From Amycolatopsis pittospori (lineage in GTDB: Bacteria; Actinomycetota; Actinomycetes; Mycobacteriales; Pseudonocardiaceae), in assembly GCF_013870525.1 (NCBI RefSeq), contig NZ_JACBXD010000002.1, positions 1-64,000 of the forward strand: a stretch of 64,000 nucleotides of DNA, written 5' to 3'. The notes below the pieces were generated by a model, which saw only the letters and a list, made by a program, of their open reading frames with translations, was not told the DNA's origin and made no database searches. Numbering within the stretch: position 1 is the first letter of the stretch; the number at the start of each line of letters is the position of its first letter. Below are positions 44,689-53,817 of the stretch, piece by piece. Both the position numbers and the translations under genes were made by a program.

Positions 44689-45468
44689 TTACATCGCGCG
44701 CACGAGTTCCCGTACCACGGCAAGGGTTTCGTCGGGGTGGTCGAGGTGCACGGTGTGGGTCGCTCCCGGCCAGCGCACGAGGGACGCGCCGAGCGCGTCG
44801 GCGAGGCGTGTGTGCGCCTGCCTGATCGTGGCGCCGGGTTTACGGTCGGCCGTGACCAGCACGGACGGGATCCGCGGCAGATCGGCTTCGCGGAAGCCGG
44901 CGGAAAGTTCCGTGATCCCGCGGACCGCCCGGGCGAGTTGCGGGAAGTCGGCCTCGGCTGTCCGGGCCAGCGCGGCCGCGCAGTCCGGTCGCAGCCCCCG
45001 CATGGTCCGCTTGACGGAGACCTGCATGACGGTGGACAACGCCTTGTGCACCAACGGGATCGACACCAAGGGAGTGAGCTTGCGCATGATCCCTTCGAGC
45101 CGGGCGCAGACGCGGGGATCGTTGATCGGGGTCGGGTCGAGCAGTACGACGCCAGCGACGTTCTCCGGGTGATCGCGGGCCAGCAGCAGGGCCACCGCTC
45201 CCCCGAGACTCTGCCCGACGACGACCACCGGGCCGCAGCCCAGGTCGTCGATCAGCGAGTTCAGTCGGGACGCGGCCTCGGCGAGGGACCCGTTCGCGGT
45301 GGAAGCCCCGGTTCCGGGGCGGTCGTGCACGATGACGCGGCAGCCGGGATCGGCGACGAGCCCCTCGGGCAATCCGGGGAAGAAGCCGTCACAGGCCTCG
45401 GCGCCGCCGGGCAGCAGCAGCACAGGCTGTCCGGAGTCGCCGTATACCTGGACTCCGTCGATCCGCAT
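44689..45468 (-). CDS. alpha/beta hydrolase
   Basis: 259 residues: VLLLPGGAEACDGFF oxyanion region, VVVGQSLGGAVALLLA nucleophile elbow (Ser), and a C-terminal GATHTVHLDHPDETLAVV carrying the catalytic His. Cytosolic esterase/lipase-like enzyme of unknown substrate. cggaggagt precedes the ATG at 45466-45468. Divergent from a GntR gene, with a palindrome between. Confidence 0.88.
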   Translation of the reverse strand: MRIDGVQVYGDSGQPVLLLPGGAEACDGFFPGLPEGLVADPGCRVIVHDRPGTGASTANGSLAEAASRLNSLIDDLGCGPVVVVGQSLGGAVALLLARDHPENVAGVVLLDPTPINDPRVCARLEGIMRKLTPLVSIPLVHKALSTVMQVSVKRTMRGLRPDCAAALARTAEADFPQLARAVRGITELSAGFREADLPRIPSVLVTADRKPGATIRQAHTRLADALGASLVRWPGATHTVHLDHPDETLAVVRELVRAM

Positions 45469-45505
45469 GACACTCCTCCGACTTCGACAACCCGACTTCG
45501 CCGCA

Positions 45506-45520
45506 GATTGTACAACAATC
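45506..45520. promoter_or_regulatory. GntR operator candidate
   Basis: gattgt-aca-acaatc, a perfect 15-bp palindrome between the divergent hydrolase and GntR genes; it contains the TTGTAC/ACAAT type core seen for FCD-type GntR proteins. Confidence 0.55.
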
Positions 45521-45564
45521 CTCGACATATCGTGTCACACTTTGCCGGTGTATCGTATCGGCCC

Positions 45565-46260
45565 ATGAGCACGACATCCGCCGACCCGGTCGGCGCTCGG
45601 ACCGCGCCCGAGCGGGTCGCCGAGGCTCTGCGCGCCGAATTGCTGGACGGGGCGCATCCGGTCGGCACCCGTTTCCGCGAGGACGACCTGGCCGAACGCT
45701 TCGACGTCGGCAGGCACACGATCCGGTCGGGGCTGCGGCTGCTCGTCGAACGCGGTTTGGTCGTCCACGAACGAAACCGGGGCGCCATCGTCGCCCCTTT
45801 GAGCAAGCAGCGCATCGACGAGGTCTTCGACTACCGCAAGGTGCTCGAACTCGGTGCGCTGCGGATGGCCTTGGCCGCGGGCACCGATCTCAGCCCCGTC
45901 TTGGCCGAGGTGGAACGGCTCGAAGCGCTGGCCGAGCGATCGCCGACACCGCCCTGGCGCGAGCTGACGGCGGCGCACAGCGCGATCCACCGGGCGATCG
46001 TCGCGGCGGCGGGCAACGAACACCTGCTCGACAGCTACCGATGCTGCGAGGACGAGGTCCGGCTGCTGCTCACGTTCGTCCGGCCGGATTTCGACGCCGC
46101 GCGCCTGGCGGCGGTTCATCGCGAACTGGTCGGGAAGCTCCAGGAGGGCGGCGAAGTCGCGATCGAAGCGCTCGCGGAGGACATCGACCAGGCGGGACGG
46201 GCGGCGTTGCTGAGCGCGTTGCGGCGCGCCGAGGAGAGCGTGCGCCTGCTCGGCCACTGA
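45565..46260 (+). CDS. GntR-family (FCD) transcriptional regulator
   Basis: 231 residues: N-terminal winged helix (APERVAEALRAELLDGAHPVGTRFREDDLAERFDVGRHTIRSGLRLLVERGLV) and an all-helical FCD effector domain with the metal-site pattern around AHSAIHRAIVAAAGN. Probably controls the divergent alpha/beta hydrolase. Confidence 0.88.
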   Translation: MSTTSADPVGARTAPERVAEALRAELLDGAHPVGTRFREDDLAERFDVGRHTIRSGLRLLVERGLVVHERNRGAIVAPLSKQRIDEVFDYRKVLELGALRMALAAGTDLSPVLAEVERLEALAERSPTPPWRELTAAHSAIHRAIVAAAGNEHLLDSYRCCEDEVRLLLTFVRPDFDAARLAAVHRELVGKLQEGGEVAIEALAEDIDQAGRAALLSALRRAEESVRLLGH

Positions 46261-46285
46261 GCGGAACCAGGCGCGGGCAGGACGA

Positions 46286-46319
46286 ACGGGGGCGGACGGC
46301 CGTAGCCGCCCGCCCCCGT
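46286..46319. terminator. bidirectional terminator
   Basis: acgggggcgg (46286-46295) / ccgcccccgt (46310-46319) with inner cggc/gccg and a cgta loop, between the convergent GntR and peptidoglycan-binding genes. Confidence 0.75.
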
Positions 46320-46331
46320 GACGTCGCACGG

Positions 46332-47153
46332 TCATCCGCGCTTGAACTCCTCGAAGGTCACCTTCTTGACCTTCGGGCCGTCGTCCTTGGCGTGGCTCGC
46401 CAGGCCGTTGAGACCCTTGAAGTAGTCACCGGCCTGCGCCTGGGCCTGCGGCGACATGTCGGTGTCGCTGATCGCGATCCCGTGGATGTGCTCCACCCAG
46501 TCGCCCTGGCTCGGCGTACGGTGCCACGCGGCGAACCCGACCTCACGCAGGGCCTTCACCGCCGCGTCCTTGTTCTTGATGTTGTTCACCGAGATGTCGA
46601 CGGCGCCACCGCCGTCGTGCGTGCCACCCGAGGCGCCGACACCGCCGGCGTTGTACGAACCCTGGGTGACGGTGAACTTGACCCCGGCCTTCTTCTCCGC
46701 GGCGGTGATCATCTCGGCGGTGCGCTTGTTCAGCGTCTTCCCGTCCACCGTGGTCTTCGAGCCGACGCTGATCGGCGCGGTCACCGTGTAGCGGCCCTTG
46801 CCCAGTTCGGTCAGCGAACCCTTGCCGGGCAGACCGCTGGCGGCCAGGCCGCTGTGCCCCAGCGACTTCTGGAACTTCTGGTACGCGGCCACCGTCGAGG
46901 TACCGAAGTGGCCGTCGACCTGCTTCTTGTCGAGCATGTTCTTCGCCGCCAGCGCTTCTTCGACCACCTTGACGCTCGGGCCGGAGCCCGGCGTGATCGA
47001 CTGGTCGGCCTTGTACGGATCCCACATCGCCGCCTTGACGACGGCTTCCATGTTCACCGTGGGTGCGGCCACCGCGGTCTGTCCGGCCGTCGTTCCCATG
47101 AGCGCGGCTCCGGTCAGAGCGGTGAACATCGCGGCGGTTGCCACCTTGCGCAT
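46332..47153 (-). CDS. secreted peptidoglycan-binding, M15-like (VanY/DD-carboxypeptidase-fold) protein
   Basis: 273 residues: signal peptide (about 1-29), a PG_binding_1 helical domain (about 55-105; VKVVEEALAAKNMLDKKQVDGHFGTSTVAAYQKFQKSLG), then a C-terminal domain with GTHDGGGAVDI and HIHG. This is the His/Asp/His zinc-ligand pattern of M15 peptidases. It probably trims peptide stems of the cell wall. agaaggagcagtc precedes the ATG. A catalytic Glu is not obvious, so activity is uncertain. Confidence 0.75.
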   Translation of the reverse strand: MRKVATAAMFTALTGAALMGTTAGQTAVAAPTVNMEAVVKAAMWDPYKADQSITPGSGPSVKVVEEALAAKNMLDKKQVDGHFGTSTVAAYQKFQKSLGHSGLAASGLPGKGSLTELGKGRYTVTAPISVGSKTTVDGKTLNKRTAEMITAAEKKAGVKFTVTQGSYNAGGVGASGGTHDGGGAVDISVNNIKNKDAAVKALREVGFAAWHRTPSQGDWVEHIHGIAISDTDMSPQAQAQAGDYFKGLNGLASHAKDDGPKVKKVTFEEFKRG

Positions 47154-47372
47154 GACTGCTCCTTCTCTCGATGCTGCTCCCTGTGAGCGGCTTGCTTCCG
47201 ACAGTGGCCCCGGCGAGGGTCCGTCCGGAACCCCTTGAACTGATCGTGTGACGTCAAAAAGCCCAGGTTGACAGCGTTTGACAGCCAGGCGGACGCCACT
47301 GATCCGCTGGTCAGCGCGGCGATCTCGGCGTGGTTGGCGATATACTTACCCAGCCGCGCAGAGTGACGAAAA

Positions 47373-47392
47373 TCGTGTCCGATCTGACACGA
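47373..47392. promoter_or_regulatory. operator-like palindrome before HTH membrane protein
   Basis: tcgtgtc (47373-47379) / gacacga (47386-47392), perfect 7-bp arms, 15 bases before the GTG start of the HTH-containing gene; possible autoregulatory site. Confidence 0.4.
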
Positions 47393-47406
47393 CCGCGAGG
47401 GGGAGC

Positions 47407-48177
47407 GTGCCGAAACTGCAAGCGGGAGAACGGGCACCGGAGCTGGACGCGTTCATGTCCGAGCTGCGGAAGCTACGGACGCGTGCCGGGGAACCGTCTT
47501 TCCGGAAGATGGCCGCGAAGTCCGGCGCGGTGTCCCACGCGACCCTGCACCTCACCGTCACCGGCCGACGACTGCAGCCGTGGGAGACGGTCCGCGAGTT
47601 CGTCCGCGCCTGCGACGGCGACGAAGAGGAGTGGCACGCCCGATGGCAGGGCTTGCAGCTCGTGCTCTCCGCCGACCGCGAACCGGAGACCGCGCCGTCC
47701 GTGCCGTGGTGGCGGTCCAAGCGGGTGCTCGTACCGTCGGTCCTCGTCCTCGTCGCCGCGATCGCGGCCGTCGTCGTCATCCTGGTGCCGGGTGAACAGG
47801 AAGCGCAGAGCGCCGGCCCGCATCCGGGCGACTCGAGCAAGTTCGTCGCCGACGTGACCATCCCCGACGAAACCCTGGTCAAACCGGGTTCGCAGTTCGT
47901 CAAGGTATGGGAGATCAAGAACACCGGCACGGTCGAGTGGCGGGGCCGGTATCTCCGCCGCACCGATGTCCCCGTCGCACCCGGCGCCTGCCGCACCCCG
48001 GAACGGATCCCGGTCAACGACACCGCCCCGCAGCAGCATGTGCAGGTGACGGTGACCGTGAACGCGCCGACCGCCCCGGCCGATTGCAAGGTCTTCTGGA
48101 AGATGGTCGACGCACAGGACCGGGAACTGCTGCCTTCGCGCCAGCCGATCTACTTCTCCGTGCTCGTGCGCCACTGA
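47407..48177 (+). CDS. XRE-type HTH membrane protein with extracytoplasmic NBR1-like (FW/Ig) domain
   Basis: 256 residues. The N-terminal ~80 residues are an XRE-like helix-turn-helix (FMSELRKLRTRAGEPSFRKMAAKSGAVSHATLHLTVTGRRLQPWETVREFVRACDG). One transmembrane helix follows (about 108-129), then a C-terminal NBR1 four-tryptophan/Ig-like domain from about 147 (FVADVTIPDETLVKPGSQFVKVWEIKNTGTVEWRGRYLRR). The topology puts the HTH in the cytoplasm and the Ig-like domain outside, a one-protein transmembrane sensor layout. GTG start after gaggggg. The ligand and targets are unknown. Confidence 0.82.
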   Translation: MPKLQAGERAPELDAFMSELRKLRTRAGEPSFRKMAAKSGAVSHATLHLTVTGRRLQPWETVREFVRACDGDEEEWHARWQGLQLVLSADREPETAPSVPWWRSKRVLVPSVLVLVAAIAAVVVILVPGEQEAQSAGPHPGDSSKFVADVTIPDETLVKPGSQFVKVWEIKNTGTVEWRGRYLRRTDVPVAPGACRTPERIPVNDTAPQQHVQVTVTVNAPTAPADCKVFWKMVDAQDRELLPSRQPIYFSVLVRH

Positions 48178-48269
48178 AATACACCACGTTCGGCCGGGAA
48201 AGTGCGCTGTCAAGGCAATCCGTGCTGCCTACGCTGGGGTCAGCGCACAAAGAGCCTCGGGAGCCTCCA

Positions 48270-48842
48270 GTGAGAAGCACCAGCATCGTGTTCTGCGCCC
48301 TGCTCATCACGTCGGCCGCCGGTGCCGCACCCGCCGCGGCGTCCCCGGACCGGAACGCGTTCGCCTTGTCCAGCAACGCCTTCGTCGACGGCGGCGTCAT
48401 CCCCAAGGTCCACGAGTGCACCAGCGGCGGCGGTCAGGACCCGGCCAAGAAGAACGAGTCCCCTCCCCTGGCCTGGTCCGGCGCTCCCGCCGCCGCCAAG
48501 AGCTACGCGATCGTCATGCGCGATCTCGACAACGCCAACCTCATCCACTGGGTCATCTACGACATCCCGGTGGCCACGGCGTCGCTCCCCCAGAACGTCG
48601 ACCACGTCTACCGGCCCTCGGTCCCCGCCGGCGCCAGGCAGATCTACTACCGGGGAAGCGCGAGCCTCTATGGCTACCAAGGCCCCTGCTCGCCCTCCAC
48701 GGTGAACACCTACGAGTTCGTCGTCCACGCGCTGAACCGGACTTCGTTGACCGGCCTGAATTCCAGCTCGTCGACCCAGACCGCGGCGAGGGCGATCACC
48801 GCGGCCTCGGTCGGCTCGGCGCGGATCAGCGGCGAGTCCTAG
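48270..48842 (+). CDS. secreted YbhB/YbcL-type PEBP protein
   Basis: 190 residues with a signal peptide (about 1-24). PEBP landmarks: SPPLAWSGAPAAAKSYAIVMRDLD, NLIHWVIYDIPVATASLP and YQGPCSPS with the anion-pocket DxD/H/GxCP pattern. Bacterial PEBPs are of uncertain function; some inhibit proteases or kinases. GTG start 48270. Stop overlaps the convergent methyltransferase by 4 bases. Confidence 0.88.
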   Translation: MRSTSIVFCALLITSAAGAAPAAASPDRNAFALSSNAFVDGGVIPKVHECTSGGGQDPAKKNESPPLAWSGAPAAAKSYAIVMRDLDNANLIHWVIYDIPVATASLPQNVDHVYRPSVPAGARQIYYRGSASLYGYQGPCSPSTVNTYEFVVHALNRTSLTGLNSSSSTQTAARAITAASVGSARISGES

Positions 48843-49585
48843 TCCGTACGCCGCAAGAGCAGCACGACGAAACCGAGAACACCGCGATAGCCGTTGAGCC
48901 AGCCCTCGCGGTGGGCGTTCGAGGCCCTCAGCGCTTGTTCGTGGTCCGGGTGGTCAGGGTTGTCGAGTGCCCATCGGGCCAGCGATCCGGTCCAGCACCA
49001 CTCGTACTCGTCCCATTCCTCCAGCGTGCTGACGTGCCCGTACACCGGCGTCCACCCGTGGTCGGTGATCGCGGCGATCGTGGTGGCGAGATCCGCGTAC
49101 TTCTGCGGTCCGTCTTCCAGTTCCGCGCGGAGGGCCGCGGAAGGCTCGGCCTCCCAGAAGCAGTCGCCGAAGAGGACCACGCCGTCGTCGGCGAGATGCC
49201 GCCGGGCGGCGTCCAGTGCCGGCAGCACTTCGCCGAAGGCGTAGGCGGAACCGACGCTGAGCACCACGTCCGCCTTCCGGCCCGATCGGAACTCGGTGAC
49301 GTCCTGGCGGCTCAGTTCCAGCCGATCCGCGATACCGAGATCCGCGGCCGCCGCACGGGTACGGCCGAAGCCCGCGTCCGAGATGTCGACACCTTCGGCC
49401 GTGGCGCCGGGATGGGCTTCCAACGCCCGCAACAACCAGGTACCCGAACCACACCCGAGGTCGAGCAGGTGAGCGTCCGGCCGCCGGACGGCACGCTCGA
49501 GAAGTCTTCCCACCGTCCCTTCGCTGACCGGAGAGGCGATGGGATGGTCCGCGTGCGCCAACGCACTGAGTTCGTGTCGATCCAC
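48839..49585 (-). CDS. class I SAM-dependent methyltransferase
   Basis: 248 residues: motif I HLLDLGCGSGTWLLRALEA, GVDIS as the acidic loop, DVVLSVGSAYAFGE as the motif IV region. Small-molecule methyltransferase type; acceptor unknown. GTG start 49583-49585 with a weak ribosome site. Not obviously part of the neighbouring catabolic operon (50-base gap, same strand). Confidence 0.87.
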   Translation of the reverse strand: MDRHELSALAHADHPIASPVSEGTVGRLLERAVRRPDAHLLDLGCGSGTWLLRALEAHPGATAEGVDISDAGFGRTRAAAADLGIADRLELSRQDVTEFRSGRKADVVLSVGSAYAFGEVLPALDAARRHLADDGVVLFGDCFWEAEPSAALRAELEDGPQKYADLATTIAAITDHGWTPVYGHVSTLEEWDEYEWCWTGSLARWALDNPDHPDHEQALRASNAHREGWLNGYRGVLGFVVLLLRRTD

Positions 49586-49635
49586 GCGCGCTGTCTAACA
49601 CACCGATCGACCTCGACGCCGCTGGATTTCCGGCC

Positions 49636-50517
49636 TCAGCCCGCCTCCTGGGTGGACTCGTACCAGTCCAGGATCTGTGAGCCCGTGCAGAACATCGCCT
49701 CGTCGTGTCCGCGAATGTGCTCCAGCGCCTCGTCGAGGTACTTCAGCCGATGCGGCGCGCCCATGATGTAGGGATGTACGACCAGCGCCATCACCCGCGC
49801 CGAGTCGTCCGCGCGCGCGTCGGAAAGGATCTGGTCGAACTGGTCGACGGCCCGCCGCCGGTATTCGTCCGCGCTGTGGTGCTGGATCAGCATCATCGCG
49901 ACGTCGTTGCATTCCTGCGTGTAGGGCACGTTCACGATCGGACTCGTGCGGGTGCGCAGCCGGGTCGGCTGGTCGTCGAGCACCCAGTCGCAGACGTACT
50001 CATAACCCTCTTCGACGAGCAGGTCGGGCGTTTCCCAGGTTTCGGTCAGCCCTGGGCCGAGCCAGCCGCGCGGCCTGCCGCCGGTGGCCTTCGTGATCGC
50101 GTCGCGGGTGCGCTGGATGTCGAGGCGTTCGTCCGCGACCTTCTGCATGTTCTTCTGGGTGAAGCCGTGCCCGACGAACTCCCAGTCGCGGTCGATCGCG
50201 GCCTCCGTGATCCGCGGGTACGCGGTGATCGCCGAACCGTTGATGGCCAGCACCGCGGGAATTTCGTGCCGGTCGATGACGCGGAGCATCCGCCAGAACC
50301 CGACGCGGTTGCCGTACTCGTGCCAGGCCCAGTTCGGGATGTCGGGTGTCGGGACCCCGCCCGCCGGCGGGGTGAGTACGGTCCGGGGCATCGGCTCGGT
50401 TTCGGACCACTCCTCCACGTTGACGATCAGCCATACGGCGACCCGGGCCCCGCCGGGCAGGCTCAGCGCCGGACGACCGTGGATGGGGTCGTAGTCGATG
50501 CGTTCAGTCGGTTTCAT
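49636..50517 (-). CDS. polysaccharide-deacetylase-fold hydrolase (PuuE allantoinase-like)
   Basis: 293 residues of the CE4/NodB fold in the PuuE group: VAVWLIVNVEEWSE (metal-site N-x-E in place of the deacetylase DD), VGFWRMLRVIDRHEIPAVLAINGSA, EFVGHGFTQKNMQ and VHPYIMGAPHRLKYLDEALEHI. PuuE-type enzymes hydrolyse cyclic amides such as allantoin without metal. Last gene of the five-gene operon, overlapping the FAH gene by 14 bases. Confidence 0.85.
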   Translation of the reverse strand: MKPTERIDYDPIHGRPALSLPGGARVAVWLIVNVEEWSETEPMPRTVLTPPAGGVPTPDIPNWAWHEYGNRVGFWRMLRVIDRHEIPAVLAINGSAITAYPRITEAAIDRDWEFVGHGFTQKNMQKVADERLDIQRTRDAITKATGGRPRGWLGPGLTETWETPDLLVEEGYEYVCDWVLDDQPTRLRTRTSPIVNVPYTQECNDVAMMLIQHHSADEYRRRAVDQFDQILSDARADDSARVMALVVHPYIMGAPHRLKYLDEALEHIRGHDEAMFCTGSQILDWYESTQEAG

Positions 50518-51202
50518 GGCTCCCGCTTTCGGTGATGGTGACGGACAAGGGCTTCAGGCCGTCGATGTCGACGCGGACGACGTCGCCGGGGCCGATCGCG
50601 CCGACACCGGCCGGGGTCCCGGTGTAGACGAGATCGCCGGGCATGAGCCGGTAGTCGGCGGACAGCTGGGAGATGATCTCGGCGACGTTCCAGATCATCA
50701 GGTCGATCCGGGTGCGTTGGCGGACTTGGCCGTTGACCGAGAGCCGCAGCTCGGCCGCGCCGAGGTCCGCTCCCTTCGTGATCGGGCCGCACGGCGCGGA
50801 CGCGTCGAAGGATTTCCCCGCCTCCCAGGAGATCTGCCGTTCCCGGCAGTCGCGTTGGCGATCGCGGCGGGTCAGGTCGATCCCCGCCGCGTAGCCGAGG
50901 ATCAGCTCCTGCGCGCGGGCGACGGGGACGTCGGTACCTTCGGCCGCGATGGCGACGACGAGCTCGCCTTCGAACTGGAAATCCCCGGTACGGGGCGGAT
51001 AAGGGATCCGGGCGCCGTCGCCGACGACCGCGTCCGCCGGTTTCTGGAAGAAGAACGGGTCGTCGCGTTCGTCGCCTTCCTTCATCTCGCGGACGTGGTC
51101 GACGTAGTTGCGTCCCACGCAGTAGACCCGGCGAACGGGGAATCGCTCGTCCGTGCCGACGACGGGAATGGACACTGTGGACGGAGTGAACAGGAACGTC
51201 AT
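50504..51202 (-). CDS. fumarylacetoacetate hydrolase (FAH) family protein
   Basis: 232 residues: VYCVGRNYVDHVREM, FQFEGELVVAIA with the Glu metal ligands, DLTRRDRQRD, TRIDLMIWNVAEIISQLS and LMPGDLVYTGTPAGVG. FAH-fold enzymes cleave C-C bonds in acylpyruvates or hydrate/decarboxylate keto acids. Coupled to the MFS gene by an ATGA overlap (51199-51202). Confidence 0.92.
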   Translation of the reverse strand: MTFLFTPSTVSIPVVGTDERFPVRRVYCVGRNYVDHVREMKEGDERDDPFFFQKPADAVVGDGARIPYPPRTGDFQFEGELVVAIAAEGTDVPVARAQELILGYAAGIDLTRRDRQRDCRERQISWEAGKSFDASAPCGPITKGADLGAAELRLSVNGQVRQRTRIDLMIWNVAEIISQLSADYRLMPGDLVYTGTPAGVGAIGPGDVVRVDIDGLKPLSVTITESGSHETD

Positions 51203-52440
51203 CGGGTCCCTCTTTCGGGCGTGCTGAACAGGATCGGGCGCAGGAAGACCGCCAGCAGGGCGCCGATCAGCGAAAGACCGGCGATCTGGACCAGGCCGCC
51301 GCCGGTCCAGCCCAGCGCGTCGACGAACCGGCTGAACACGTATCCGGCGACCCCGGCGGCGACGTAGACACAGGTGATGAAGAGTCCGGACGCGTGCCCG
51401 GCGATCTGCGGGCGGACCGATTTGACGAGCAGGCCGGCGAGGACGACATACCCGCCACTGCTGGCGAACAGTCCGAACAGGAACGAGAAGGTCGCGTGCC
51501 AGGCCGGACTGGGCGGGCCGGTGAACAGCGCGACGGCGGCGAGCGCCGTCAAGACGTTGACCAGGCCCAGGCAGACGCGGGGATCGAGCCGGTCGGTGAG
51601 GTAACCGCCGAGCGGGGAGGCGAACGCGGCGAGCCCGGACAGACCGACGGCGAGACCCGCCTGCCCCGCGGTGAAACCGAGTTCTTCCCGGACATAGGTC
51701 GCGTACAGGCCGATGTAGGCGAAGTCCGCGAGTCCGAAAAGGACGGTGATGACCGCCAGCAGCATCGGGTTCCGGGCCAGGATGGACGGTGCGCCGCCGA
51801 CGTGATGTGTCTGCGCCCGTTCACTCGTGGCCTCGCTGAACCGGCGCGGGATGAGCAGGACGACCGCCACGGCGACGACCAGGCCGAGTACGCCGAAGGC
51901 GATCATCGGCACCCGCCAAGCGCCCGGCTCGGTCAGGAGCGCGGCCGCGACCAGTGGACCCACCACCGATCCCGTCGCGAAGGCCATGTTCACCGCCCCG
52001 ATCGCCAGGCCGCGGTGCCGGGGGAACGCCCCCGCCGCCACGGTGATGATCGCGGCCAGCTGCAAGGCCTCACCGACACCGGACAACACCCGCCAGACGA
52101 GCATGTCGGCGAATCCGGCGCTGGCGACGGTCATGATCGTCGCCACGGAGAAGACGATCGTGCCCACCACGATCAGGACCTTGCGGCCGAAGCGGGCGAG
52201 CGCGATCCCGGCGGGAATACCGGTGAGGCCCATGCCCAGCGCGAACATCGTGGCCTGCAGCCCGGATTCTCCGAGGCCGAAGCCGTACTCCGCCCTGATC
52301 TCGGGTAACAGCACCGGAAAGACCATGCGGTCCATCGCGTTCACCGAGTAGGCGAGCAGGAGCAGACCGAACATGGCGATCGCGGGTCCGGACGCGACAG
52401 TGCCTCTGGTGGGTCCTGTTCGTGCAGTGTTGGTGGTCAT
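51199..52440 (-). CDS. MFS transporter
   Basis: 413 residues with 12 predicted helices; GFGLGESGLQATMFALGMGLTGIPAGIALARFGRKVLIVVG contains the A-motif-like loop between helices 2 and 3. Likely importer of the compound degraded by this operon. agaggcgg precedes the ATG; the upstream amidohydrolase ends 39 bases away. Confidence 0.92.
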   Translation of the reverse strand: MTTNTARTGPTRGTVASGPAIAMFGLLLLAYSVNAMDRMVFPVLLPEIRAEYGFGLGESGLQATMFALGMGLTGIPAGIALARFGRKVLIVVGTIVFSVATIMTVASAGFADMLVWRVLSGVGEALQLAAIITVAAGAFPRHRGLAIGAVNMAFATGSVVGPLVAAALLTEPGAWRVPMIAFGVLGLVVAVAVVLLIPRRFSEATSERAQTHHVGGAPSILARNPMLLAVITVLFGLADFAYIGLYATYVREELGFTAGQAGLAVGLSGLAAFASPLGGYLTDRLDPRVCLGLVNVLTALAAVALFTGPPSPAWHATFSFLFGLFASSGGYVVLAGLLVKSVRPQIAGHASGLFITCVYVAAGVAGYVFSRFVDALGWTGGGLVQIAGLSLIGALLAVFLRPILFSTPERGTR

Positions 52441-52479
52441 CTGTGCACCGCCTCTTCGTCGTTGAATCGGGGGTCGGGA

Positions 52480-53817
52480 TCACTCCCAGGCGCCCGCGGC
52501 ACGGGCCCGGGCGACGAGGGCGTCTCGTCGTGCGTCGGCTTCGTCGACAGCGGCCCGCGCGGACGGCTGGACGAGCCGGCCGCGTTCGAGCAGGACACGG
52601 CCGTCGACCATGACCGTGACGATGTCCGTGGCGCGACCCTGCCTGACCAGCGCCTCGGCCAGGTCGCCCACGGGCCGTAGGTTCGCGGCGGACGCGTCGA
52701 GGAACAACAGGTCGGCTCGCTTCCCTGGCGTGATCGAACCGGTCACGTCCGCCAGACCGAGATCGCGCGCGCCGTCGAGCGTCGCCATCTCGAGCAGCCG
52801 GCGCGGAGTGGCCACTGTGGACCCCCGCCGGGCCAGCTCGACCGCTTCGACGGCCCGCAGCGTGGTGAGGACGTCGGGAGCCGTCGGCATCGCGAGCGTG
52901 TCCGTCGACAGCGAGACCGGCACGCCCGCCTCCATCAGTTCGCTGACCAGTGGGAACCCCATCGTGCGCAGTTCGGTGATGGGACTGAGCGACACGCTCG
53001 TCCCGGTGGCGGCCAGGGCGGCGATGTCCTCGGACGACGCGTGCACGGCGTGCACGACCTGCATGTCCGGGCCCAGCAGGCCTTCGTCGGCGAGCCGGGT
53101 GAGGCCGCAGGAACGGCACCCTTCCTCGCGAAGACACCGATCGCAGTGCATGGTGATCGGCAGGCCCAGCTCCCGCGCGGTCGTCCACTCCGGACGGTAG
53201 ACCGCCGCCGGTGTCCGATGTGGCCCCCGCAGCGCCACGCCGAAATCGAGGAGCCCGTCGAGACGTCCGGGAGGCCAGCGGTCGACGAACCGGCGGAGTT
53301 CGCCGAGGTCCATCGGCTCGTCCGACGGCGTGGAATCGCGTGGGCCATAGGAGAACCGGCCGCGAACACCGGCGTCGAGCTGCGCGCGGACGTTCACGTC
53401 GGCGTCCTCGCCGGTGCGGACGTTGTGGTCCCAGTTGTGCACGGTCGTGATACCCGCCGTCACCGCTTCGGCGAGCGCGAACCGTGCCGCCCAGTAGAAG
53501 TCCTCGACCTCGTGATGGGGGCCGAGTCCCCGTTTCACCGAGAAGTAGTCACGGCCGGGCGCGTCGCCGACCGTCCCGCGCAGGAGGCTGTTCCACAGAT
53601 GCCAGTGCGTGTCCACGAAGCCGGGCAGTGCGACGAGCCCGCGGCCGTCGACGGCGTCCGGGTCGTCCGAGCTGCCGGGAGTGACGGCGGCGATCTCGCC
53701 GGAGCGCACGGTCACCGTGGCCTCCGCGAGGTCTCCCAGATGCGGATCCATCGTCACCACGGTCAGCCCGGTGATCGTCAGGTCCGTCCGTGCGGGCAGA
53801 TCGGATTCAGGCGACAT
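52480..53817 (-). CDS. amidohydrolase of the cytosine/chlorohydrolase (ATZ/TRZ) group with an unusual Cys4 loop
   Basis: 445 residues: metal ligands in GFVDTHWHLWN (HxH), TMHCDR (His224), HAVHAS and SLSTDTLAMPT (Asp), with the LRPVGDLAEALV and GKRADLLFLD C-terminal strands. Directly after His224 comes C-x2-C-x5-C-x2-C (Cys225, 228, 234, 237), a knuckle-like insert that I do not know from this family. It should deaminate or dechlorinate an N-heterocycle. ggaggtgag precedes the ATG. It overlaps the TSUP gene by 11 bases. Confidence 0.88.
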   Translation of the reverse strand: MSPESDLPARTDLTITGLTVVTMDPHLGDLAEATVTVRSGEIAAVTPGSSDDPDAVDGRGLVALPGFVDTHWHLWNSLLRGTVGDAPGRDYFSVKRGLGPHHEVEDFYWAARFALAEAVTAGITTVHNWDHNVRTGEDADVNVRAQLDAGVRGRFSYGPRDSTPSDEPMDLGELRRFVDRWPPGRLDGLLDFGVALRGPHRTPAAVYRPEWTTARELGLPITMHCDRCLREEGCRSCGLTRLADEGLLGPDMQVVHAVHASSEDIAALAATGTSVSLSPITELRTMGFPLVSELMEAGVPVSLSTDTLAMPTAPDVLTTLRAVEAVELARRGSTVATPRRLLEMATLDGARDLGLADVTGSITPGKRADLLFLDASAANLRPVGDLAEALVRQGRATDIVTVMVDGRVLLERGRLVQPSARAAVDEADARRDALVARARAAGAWE

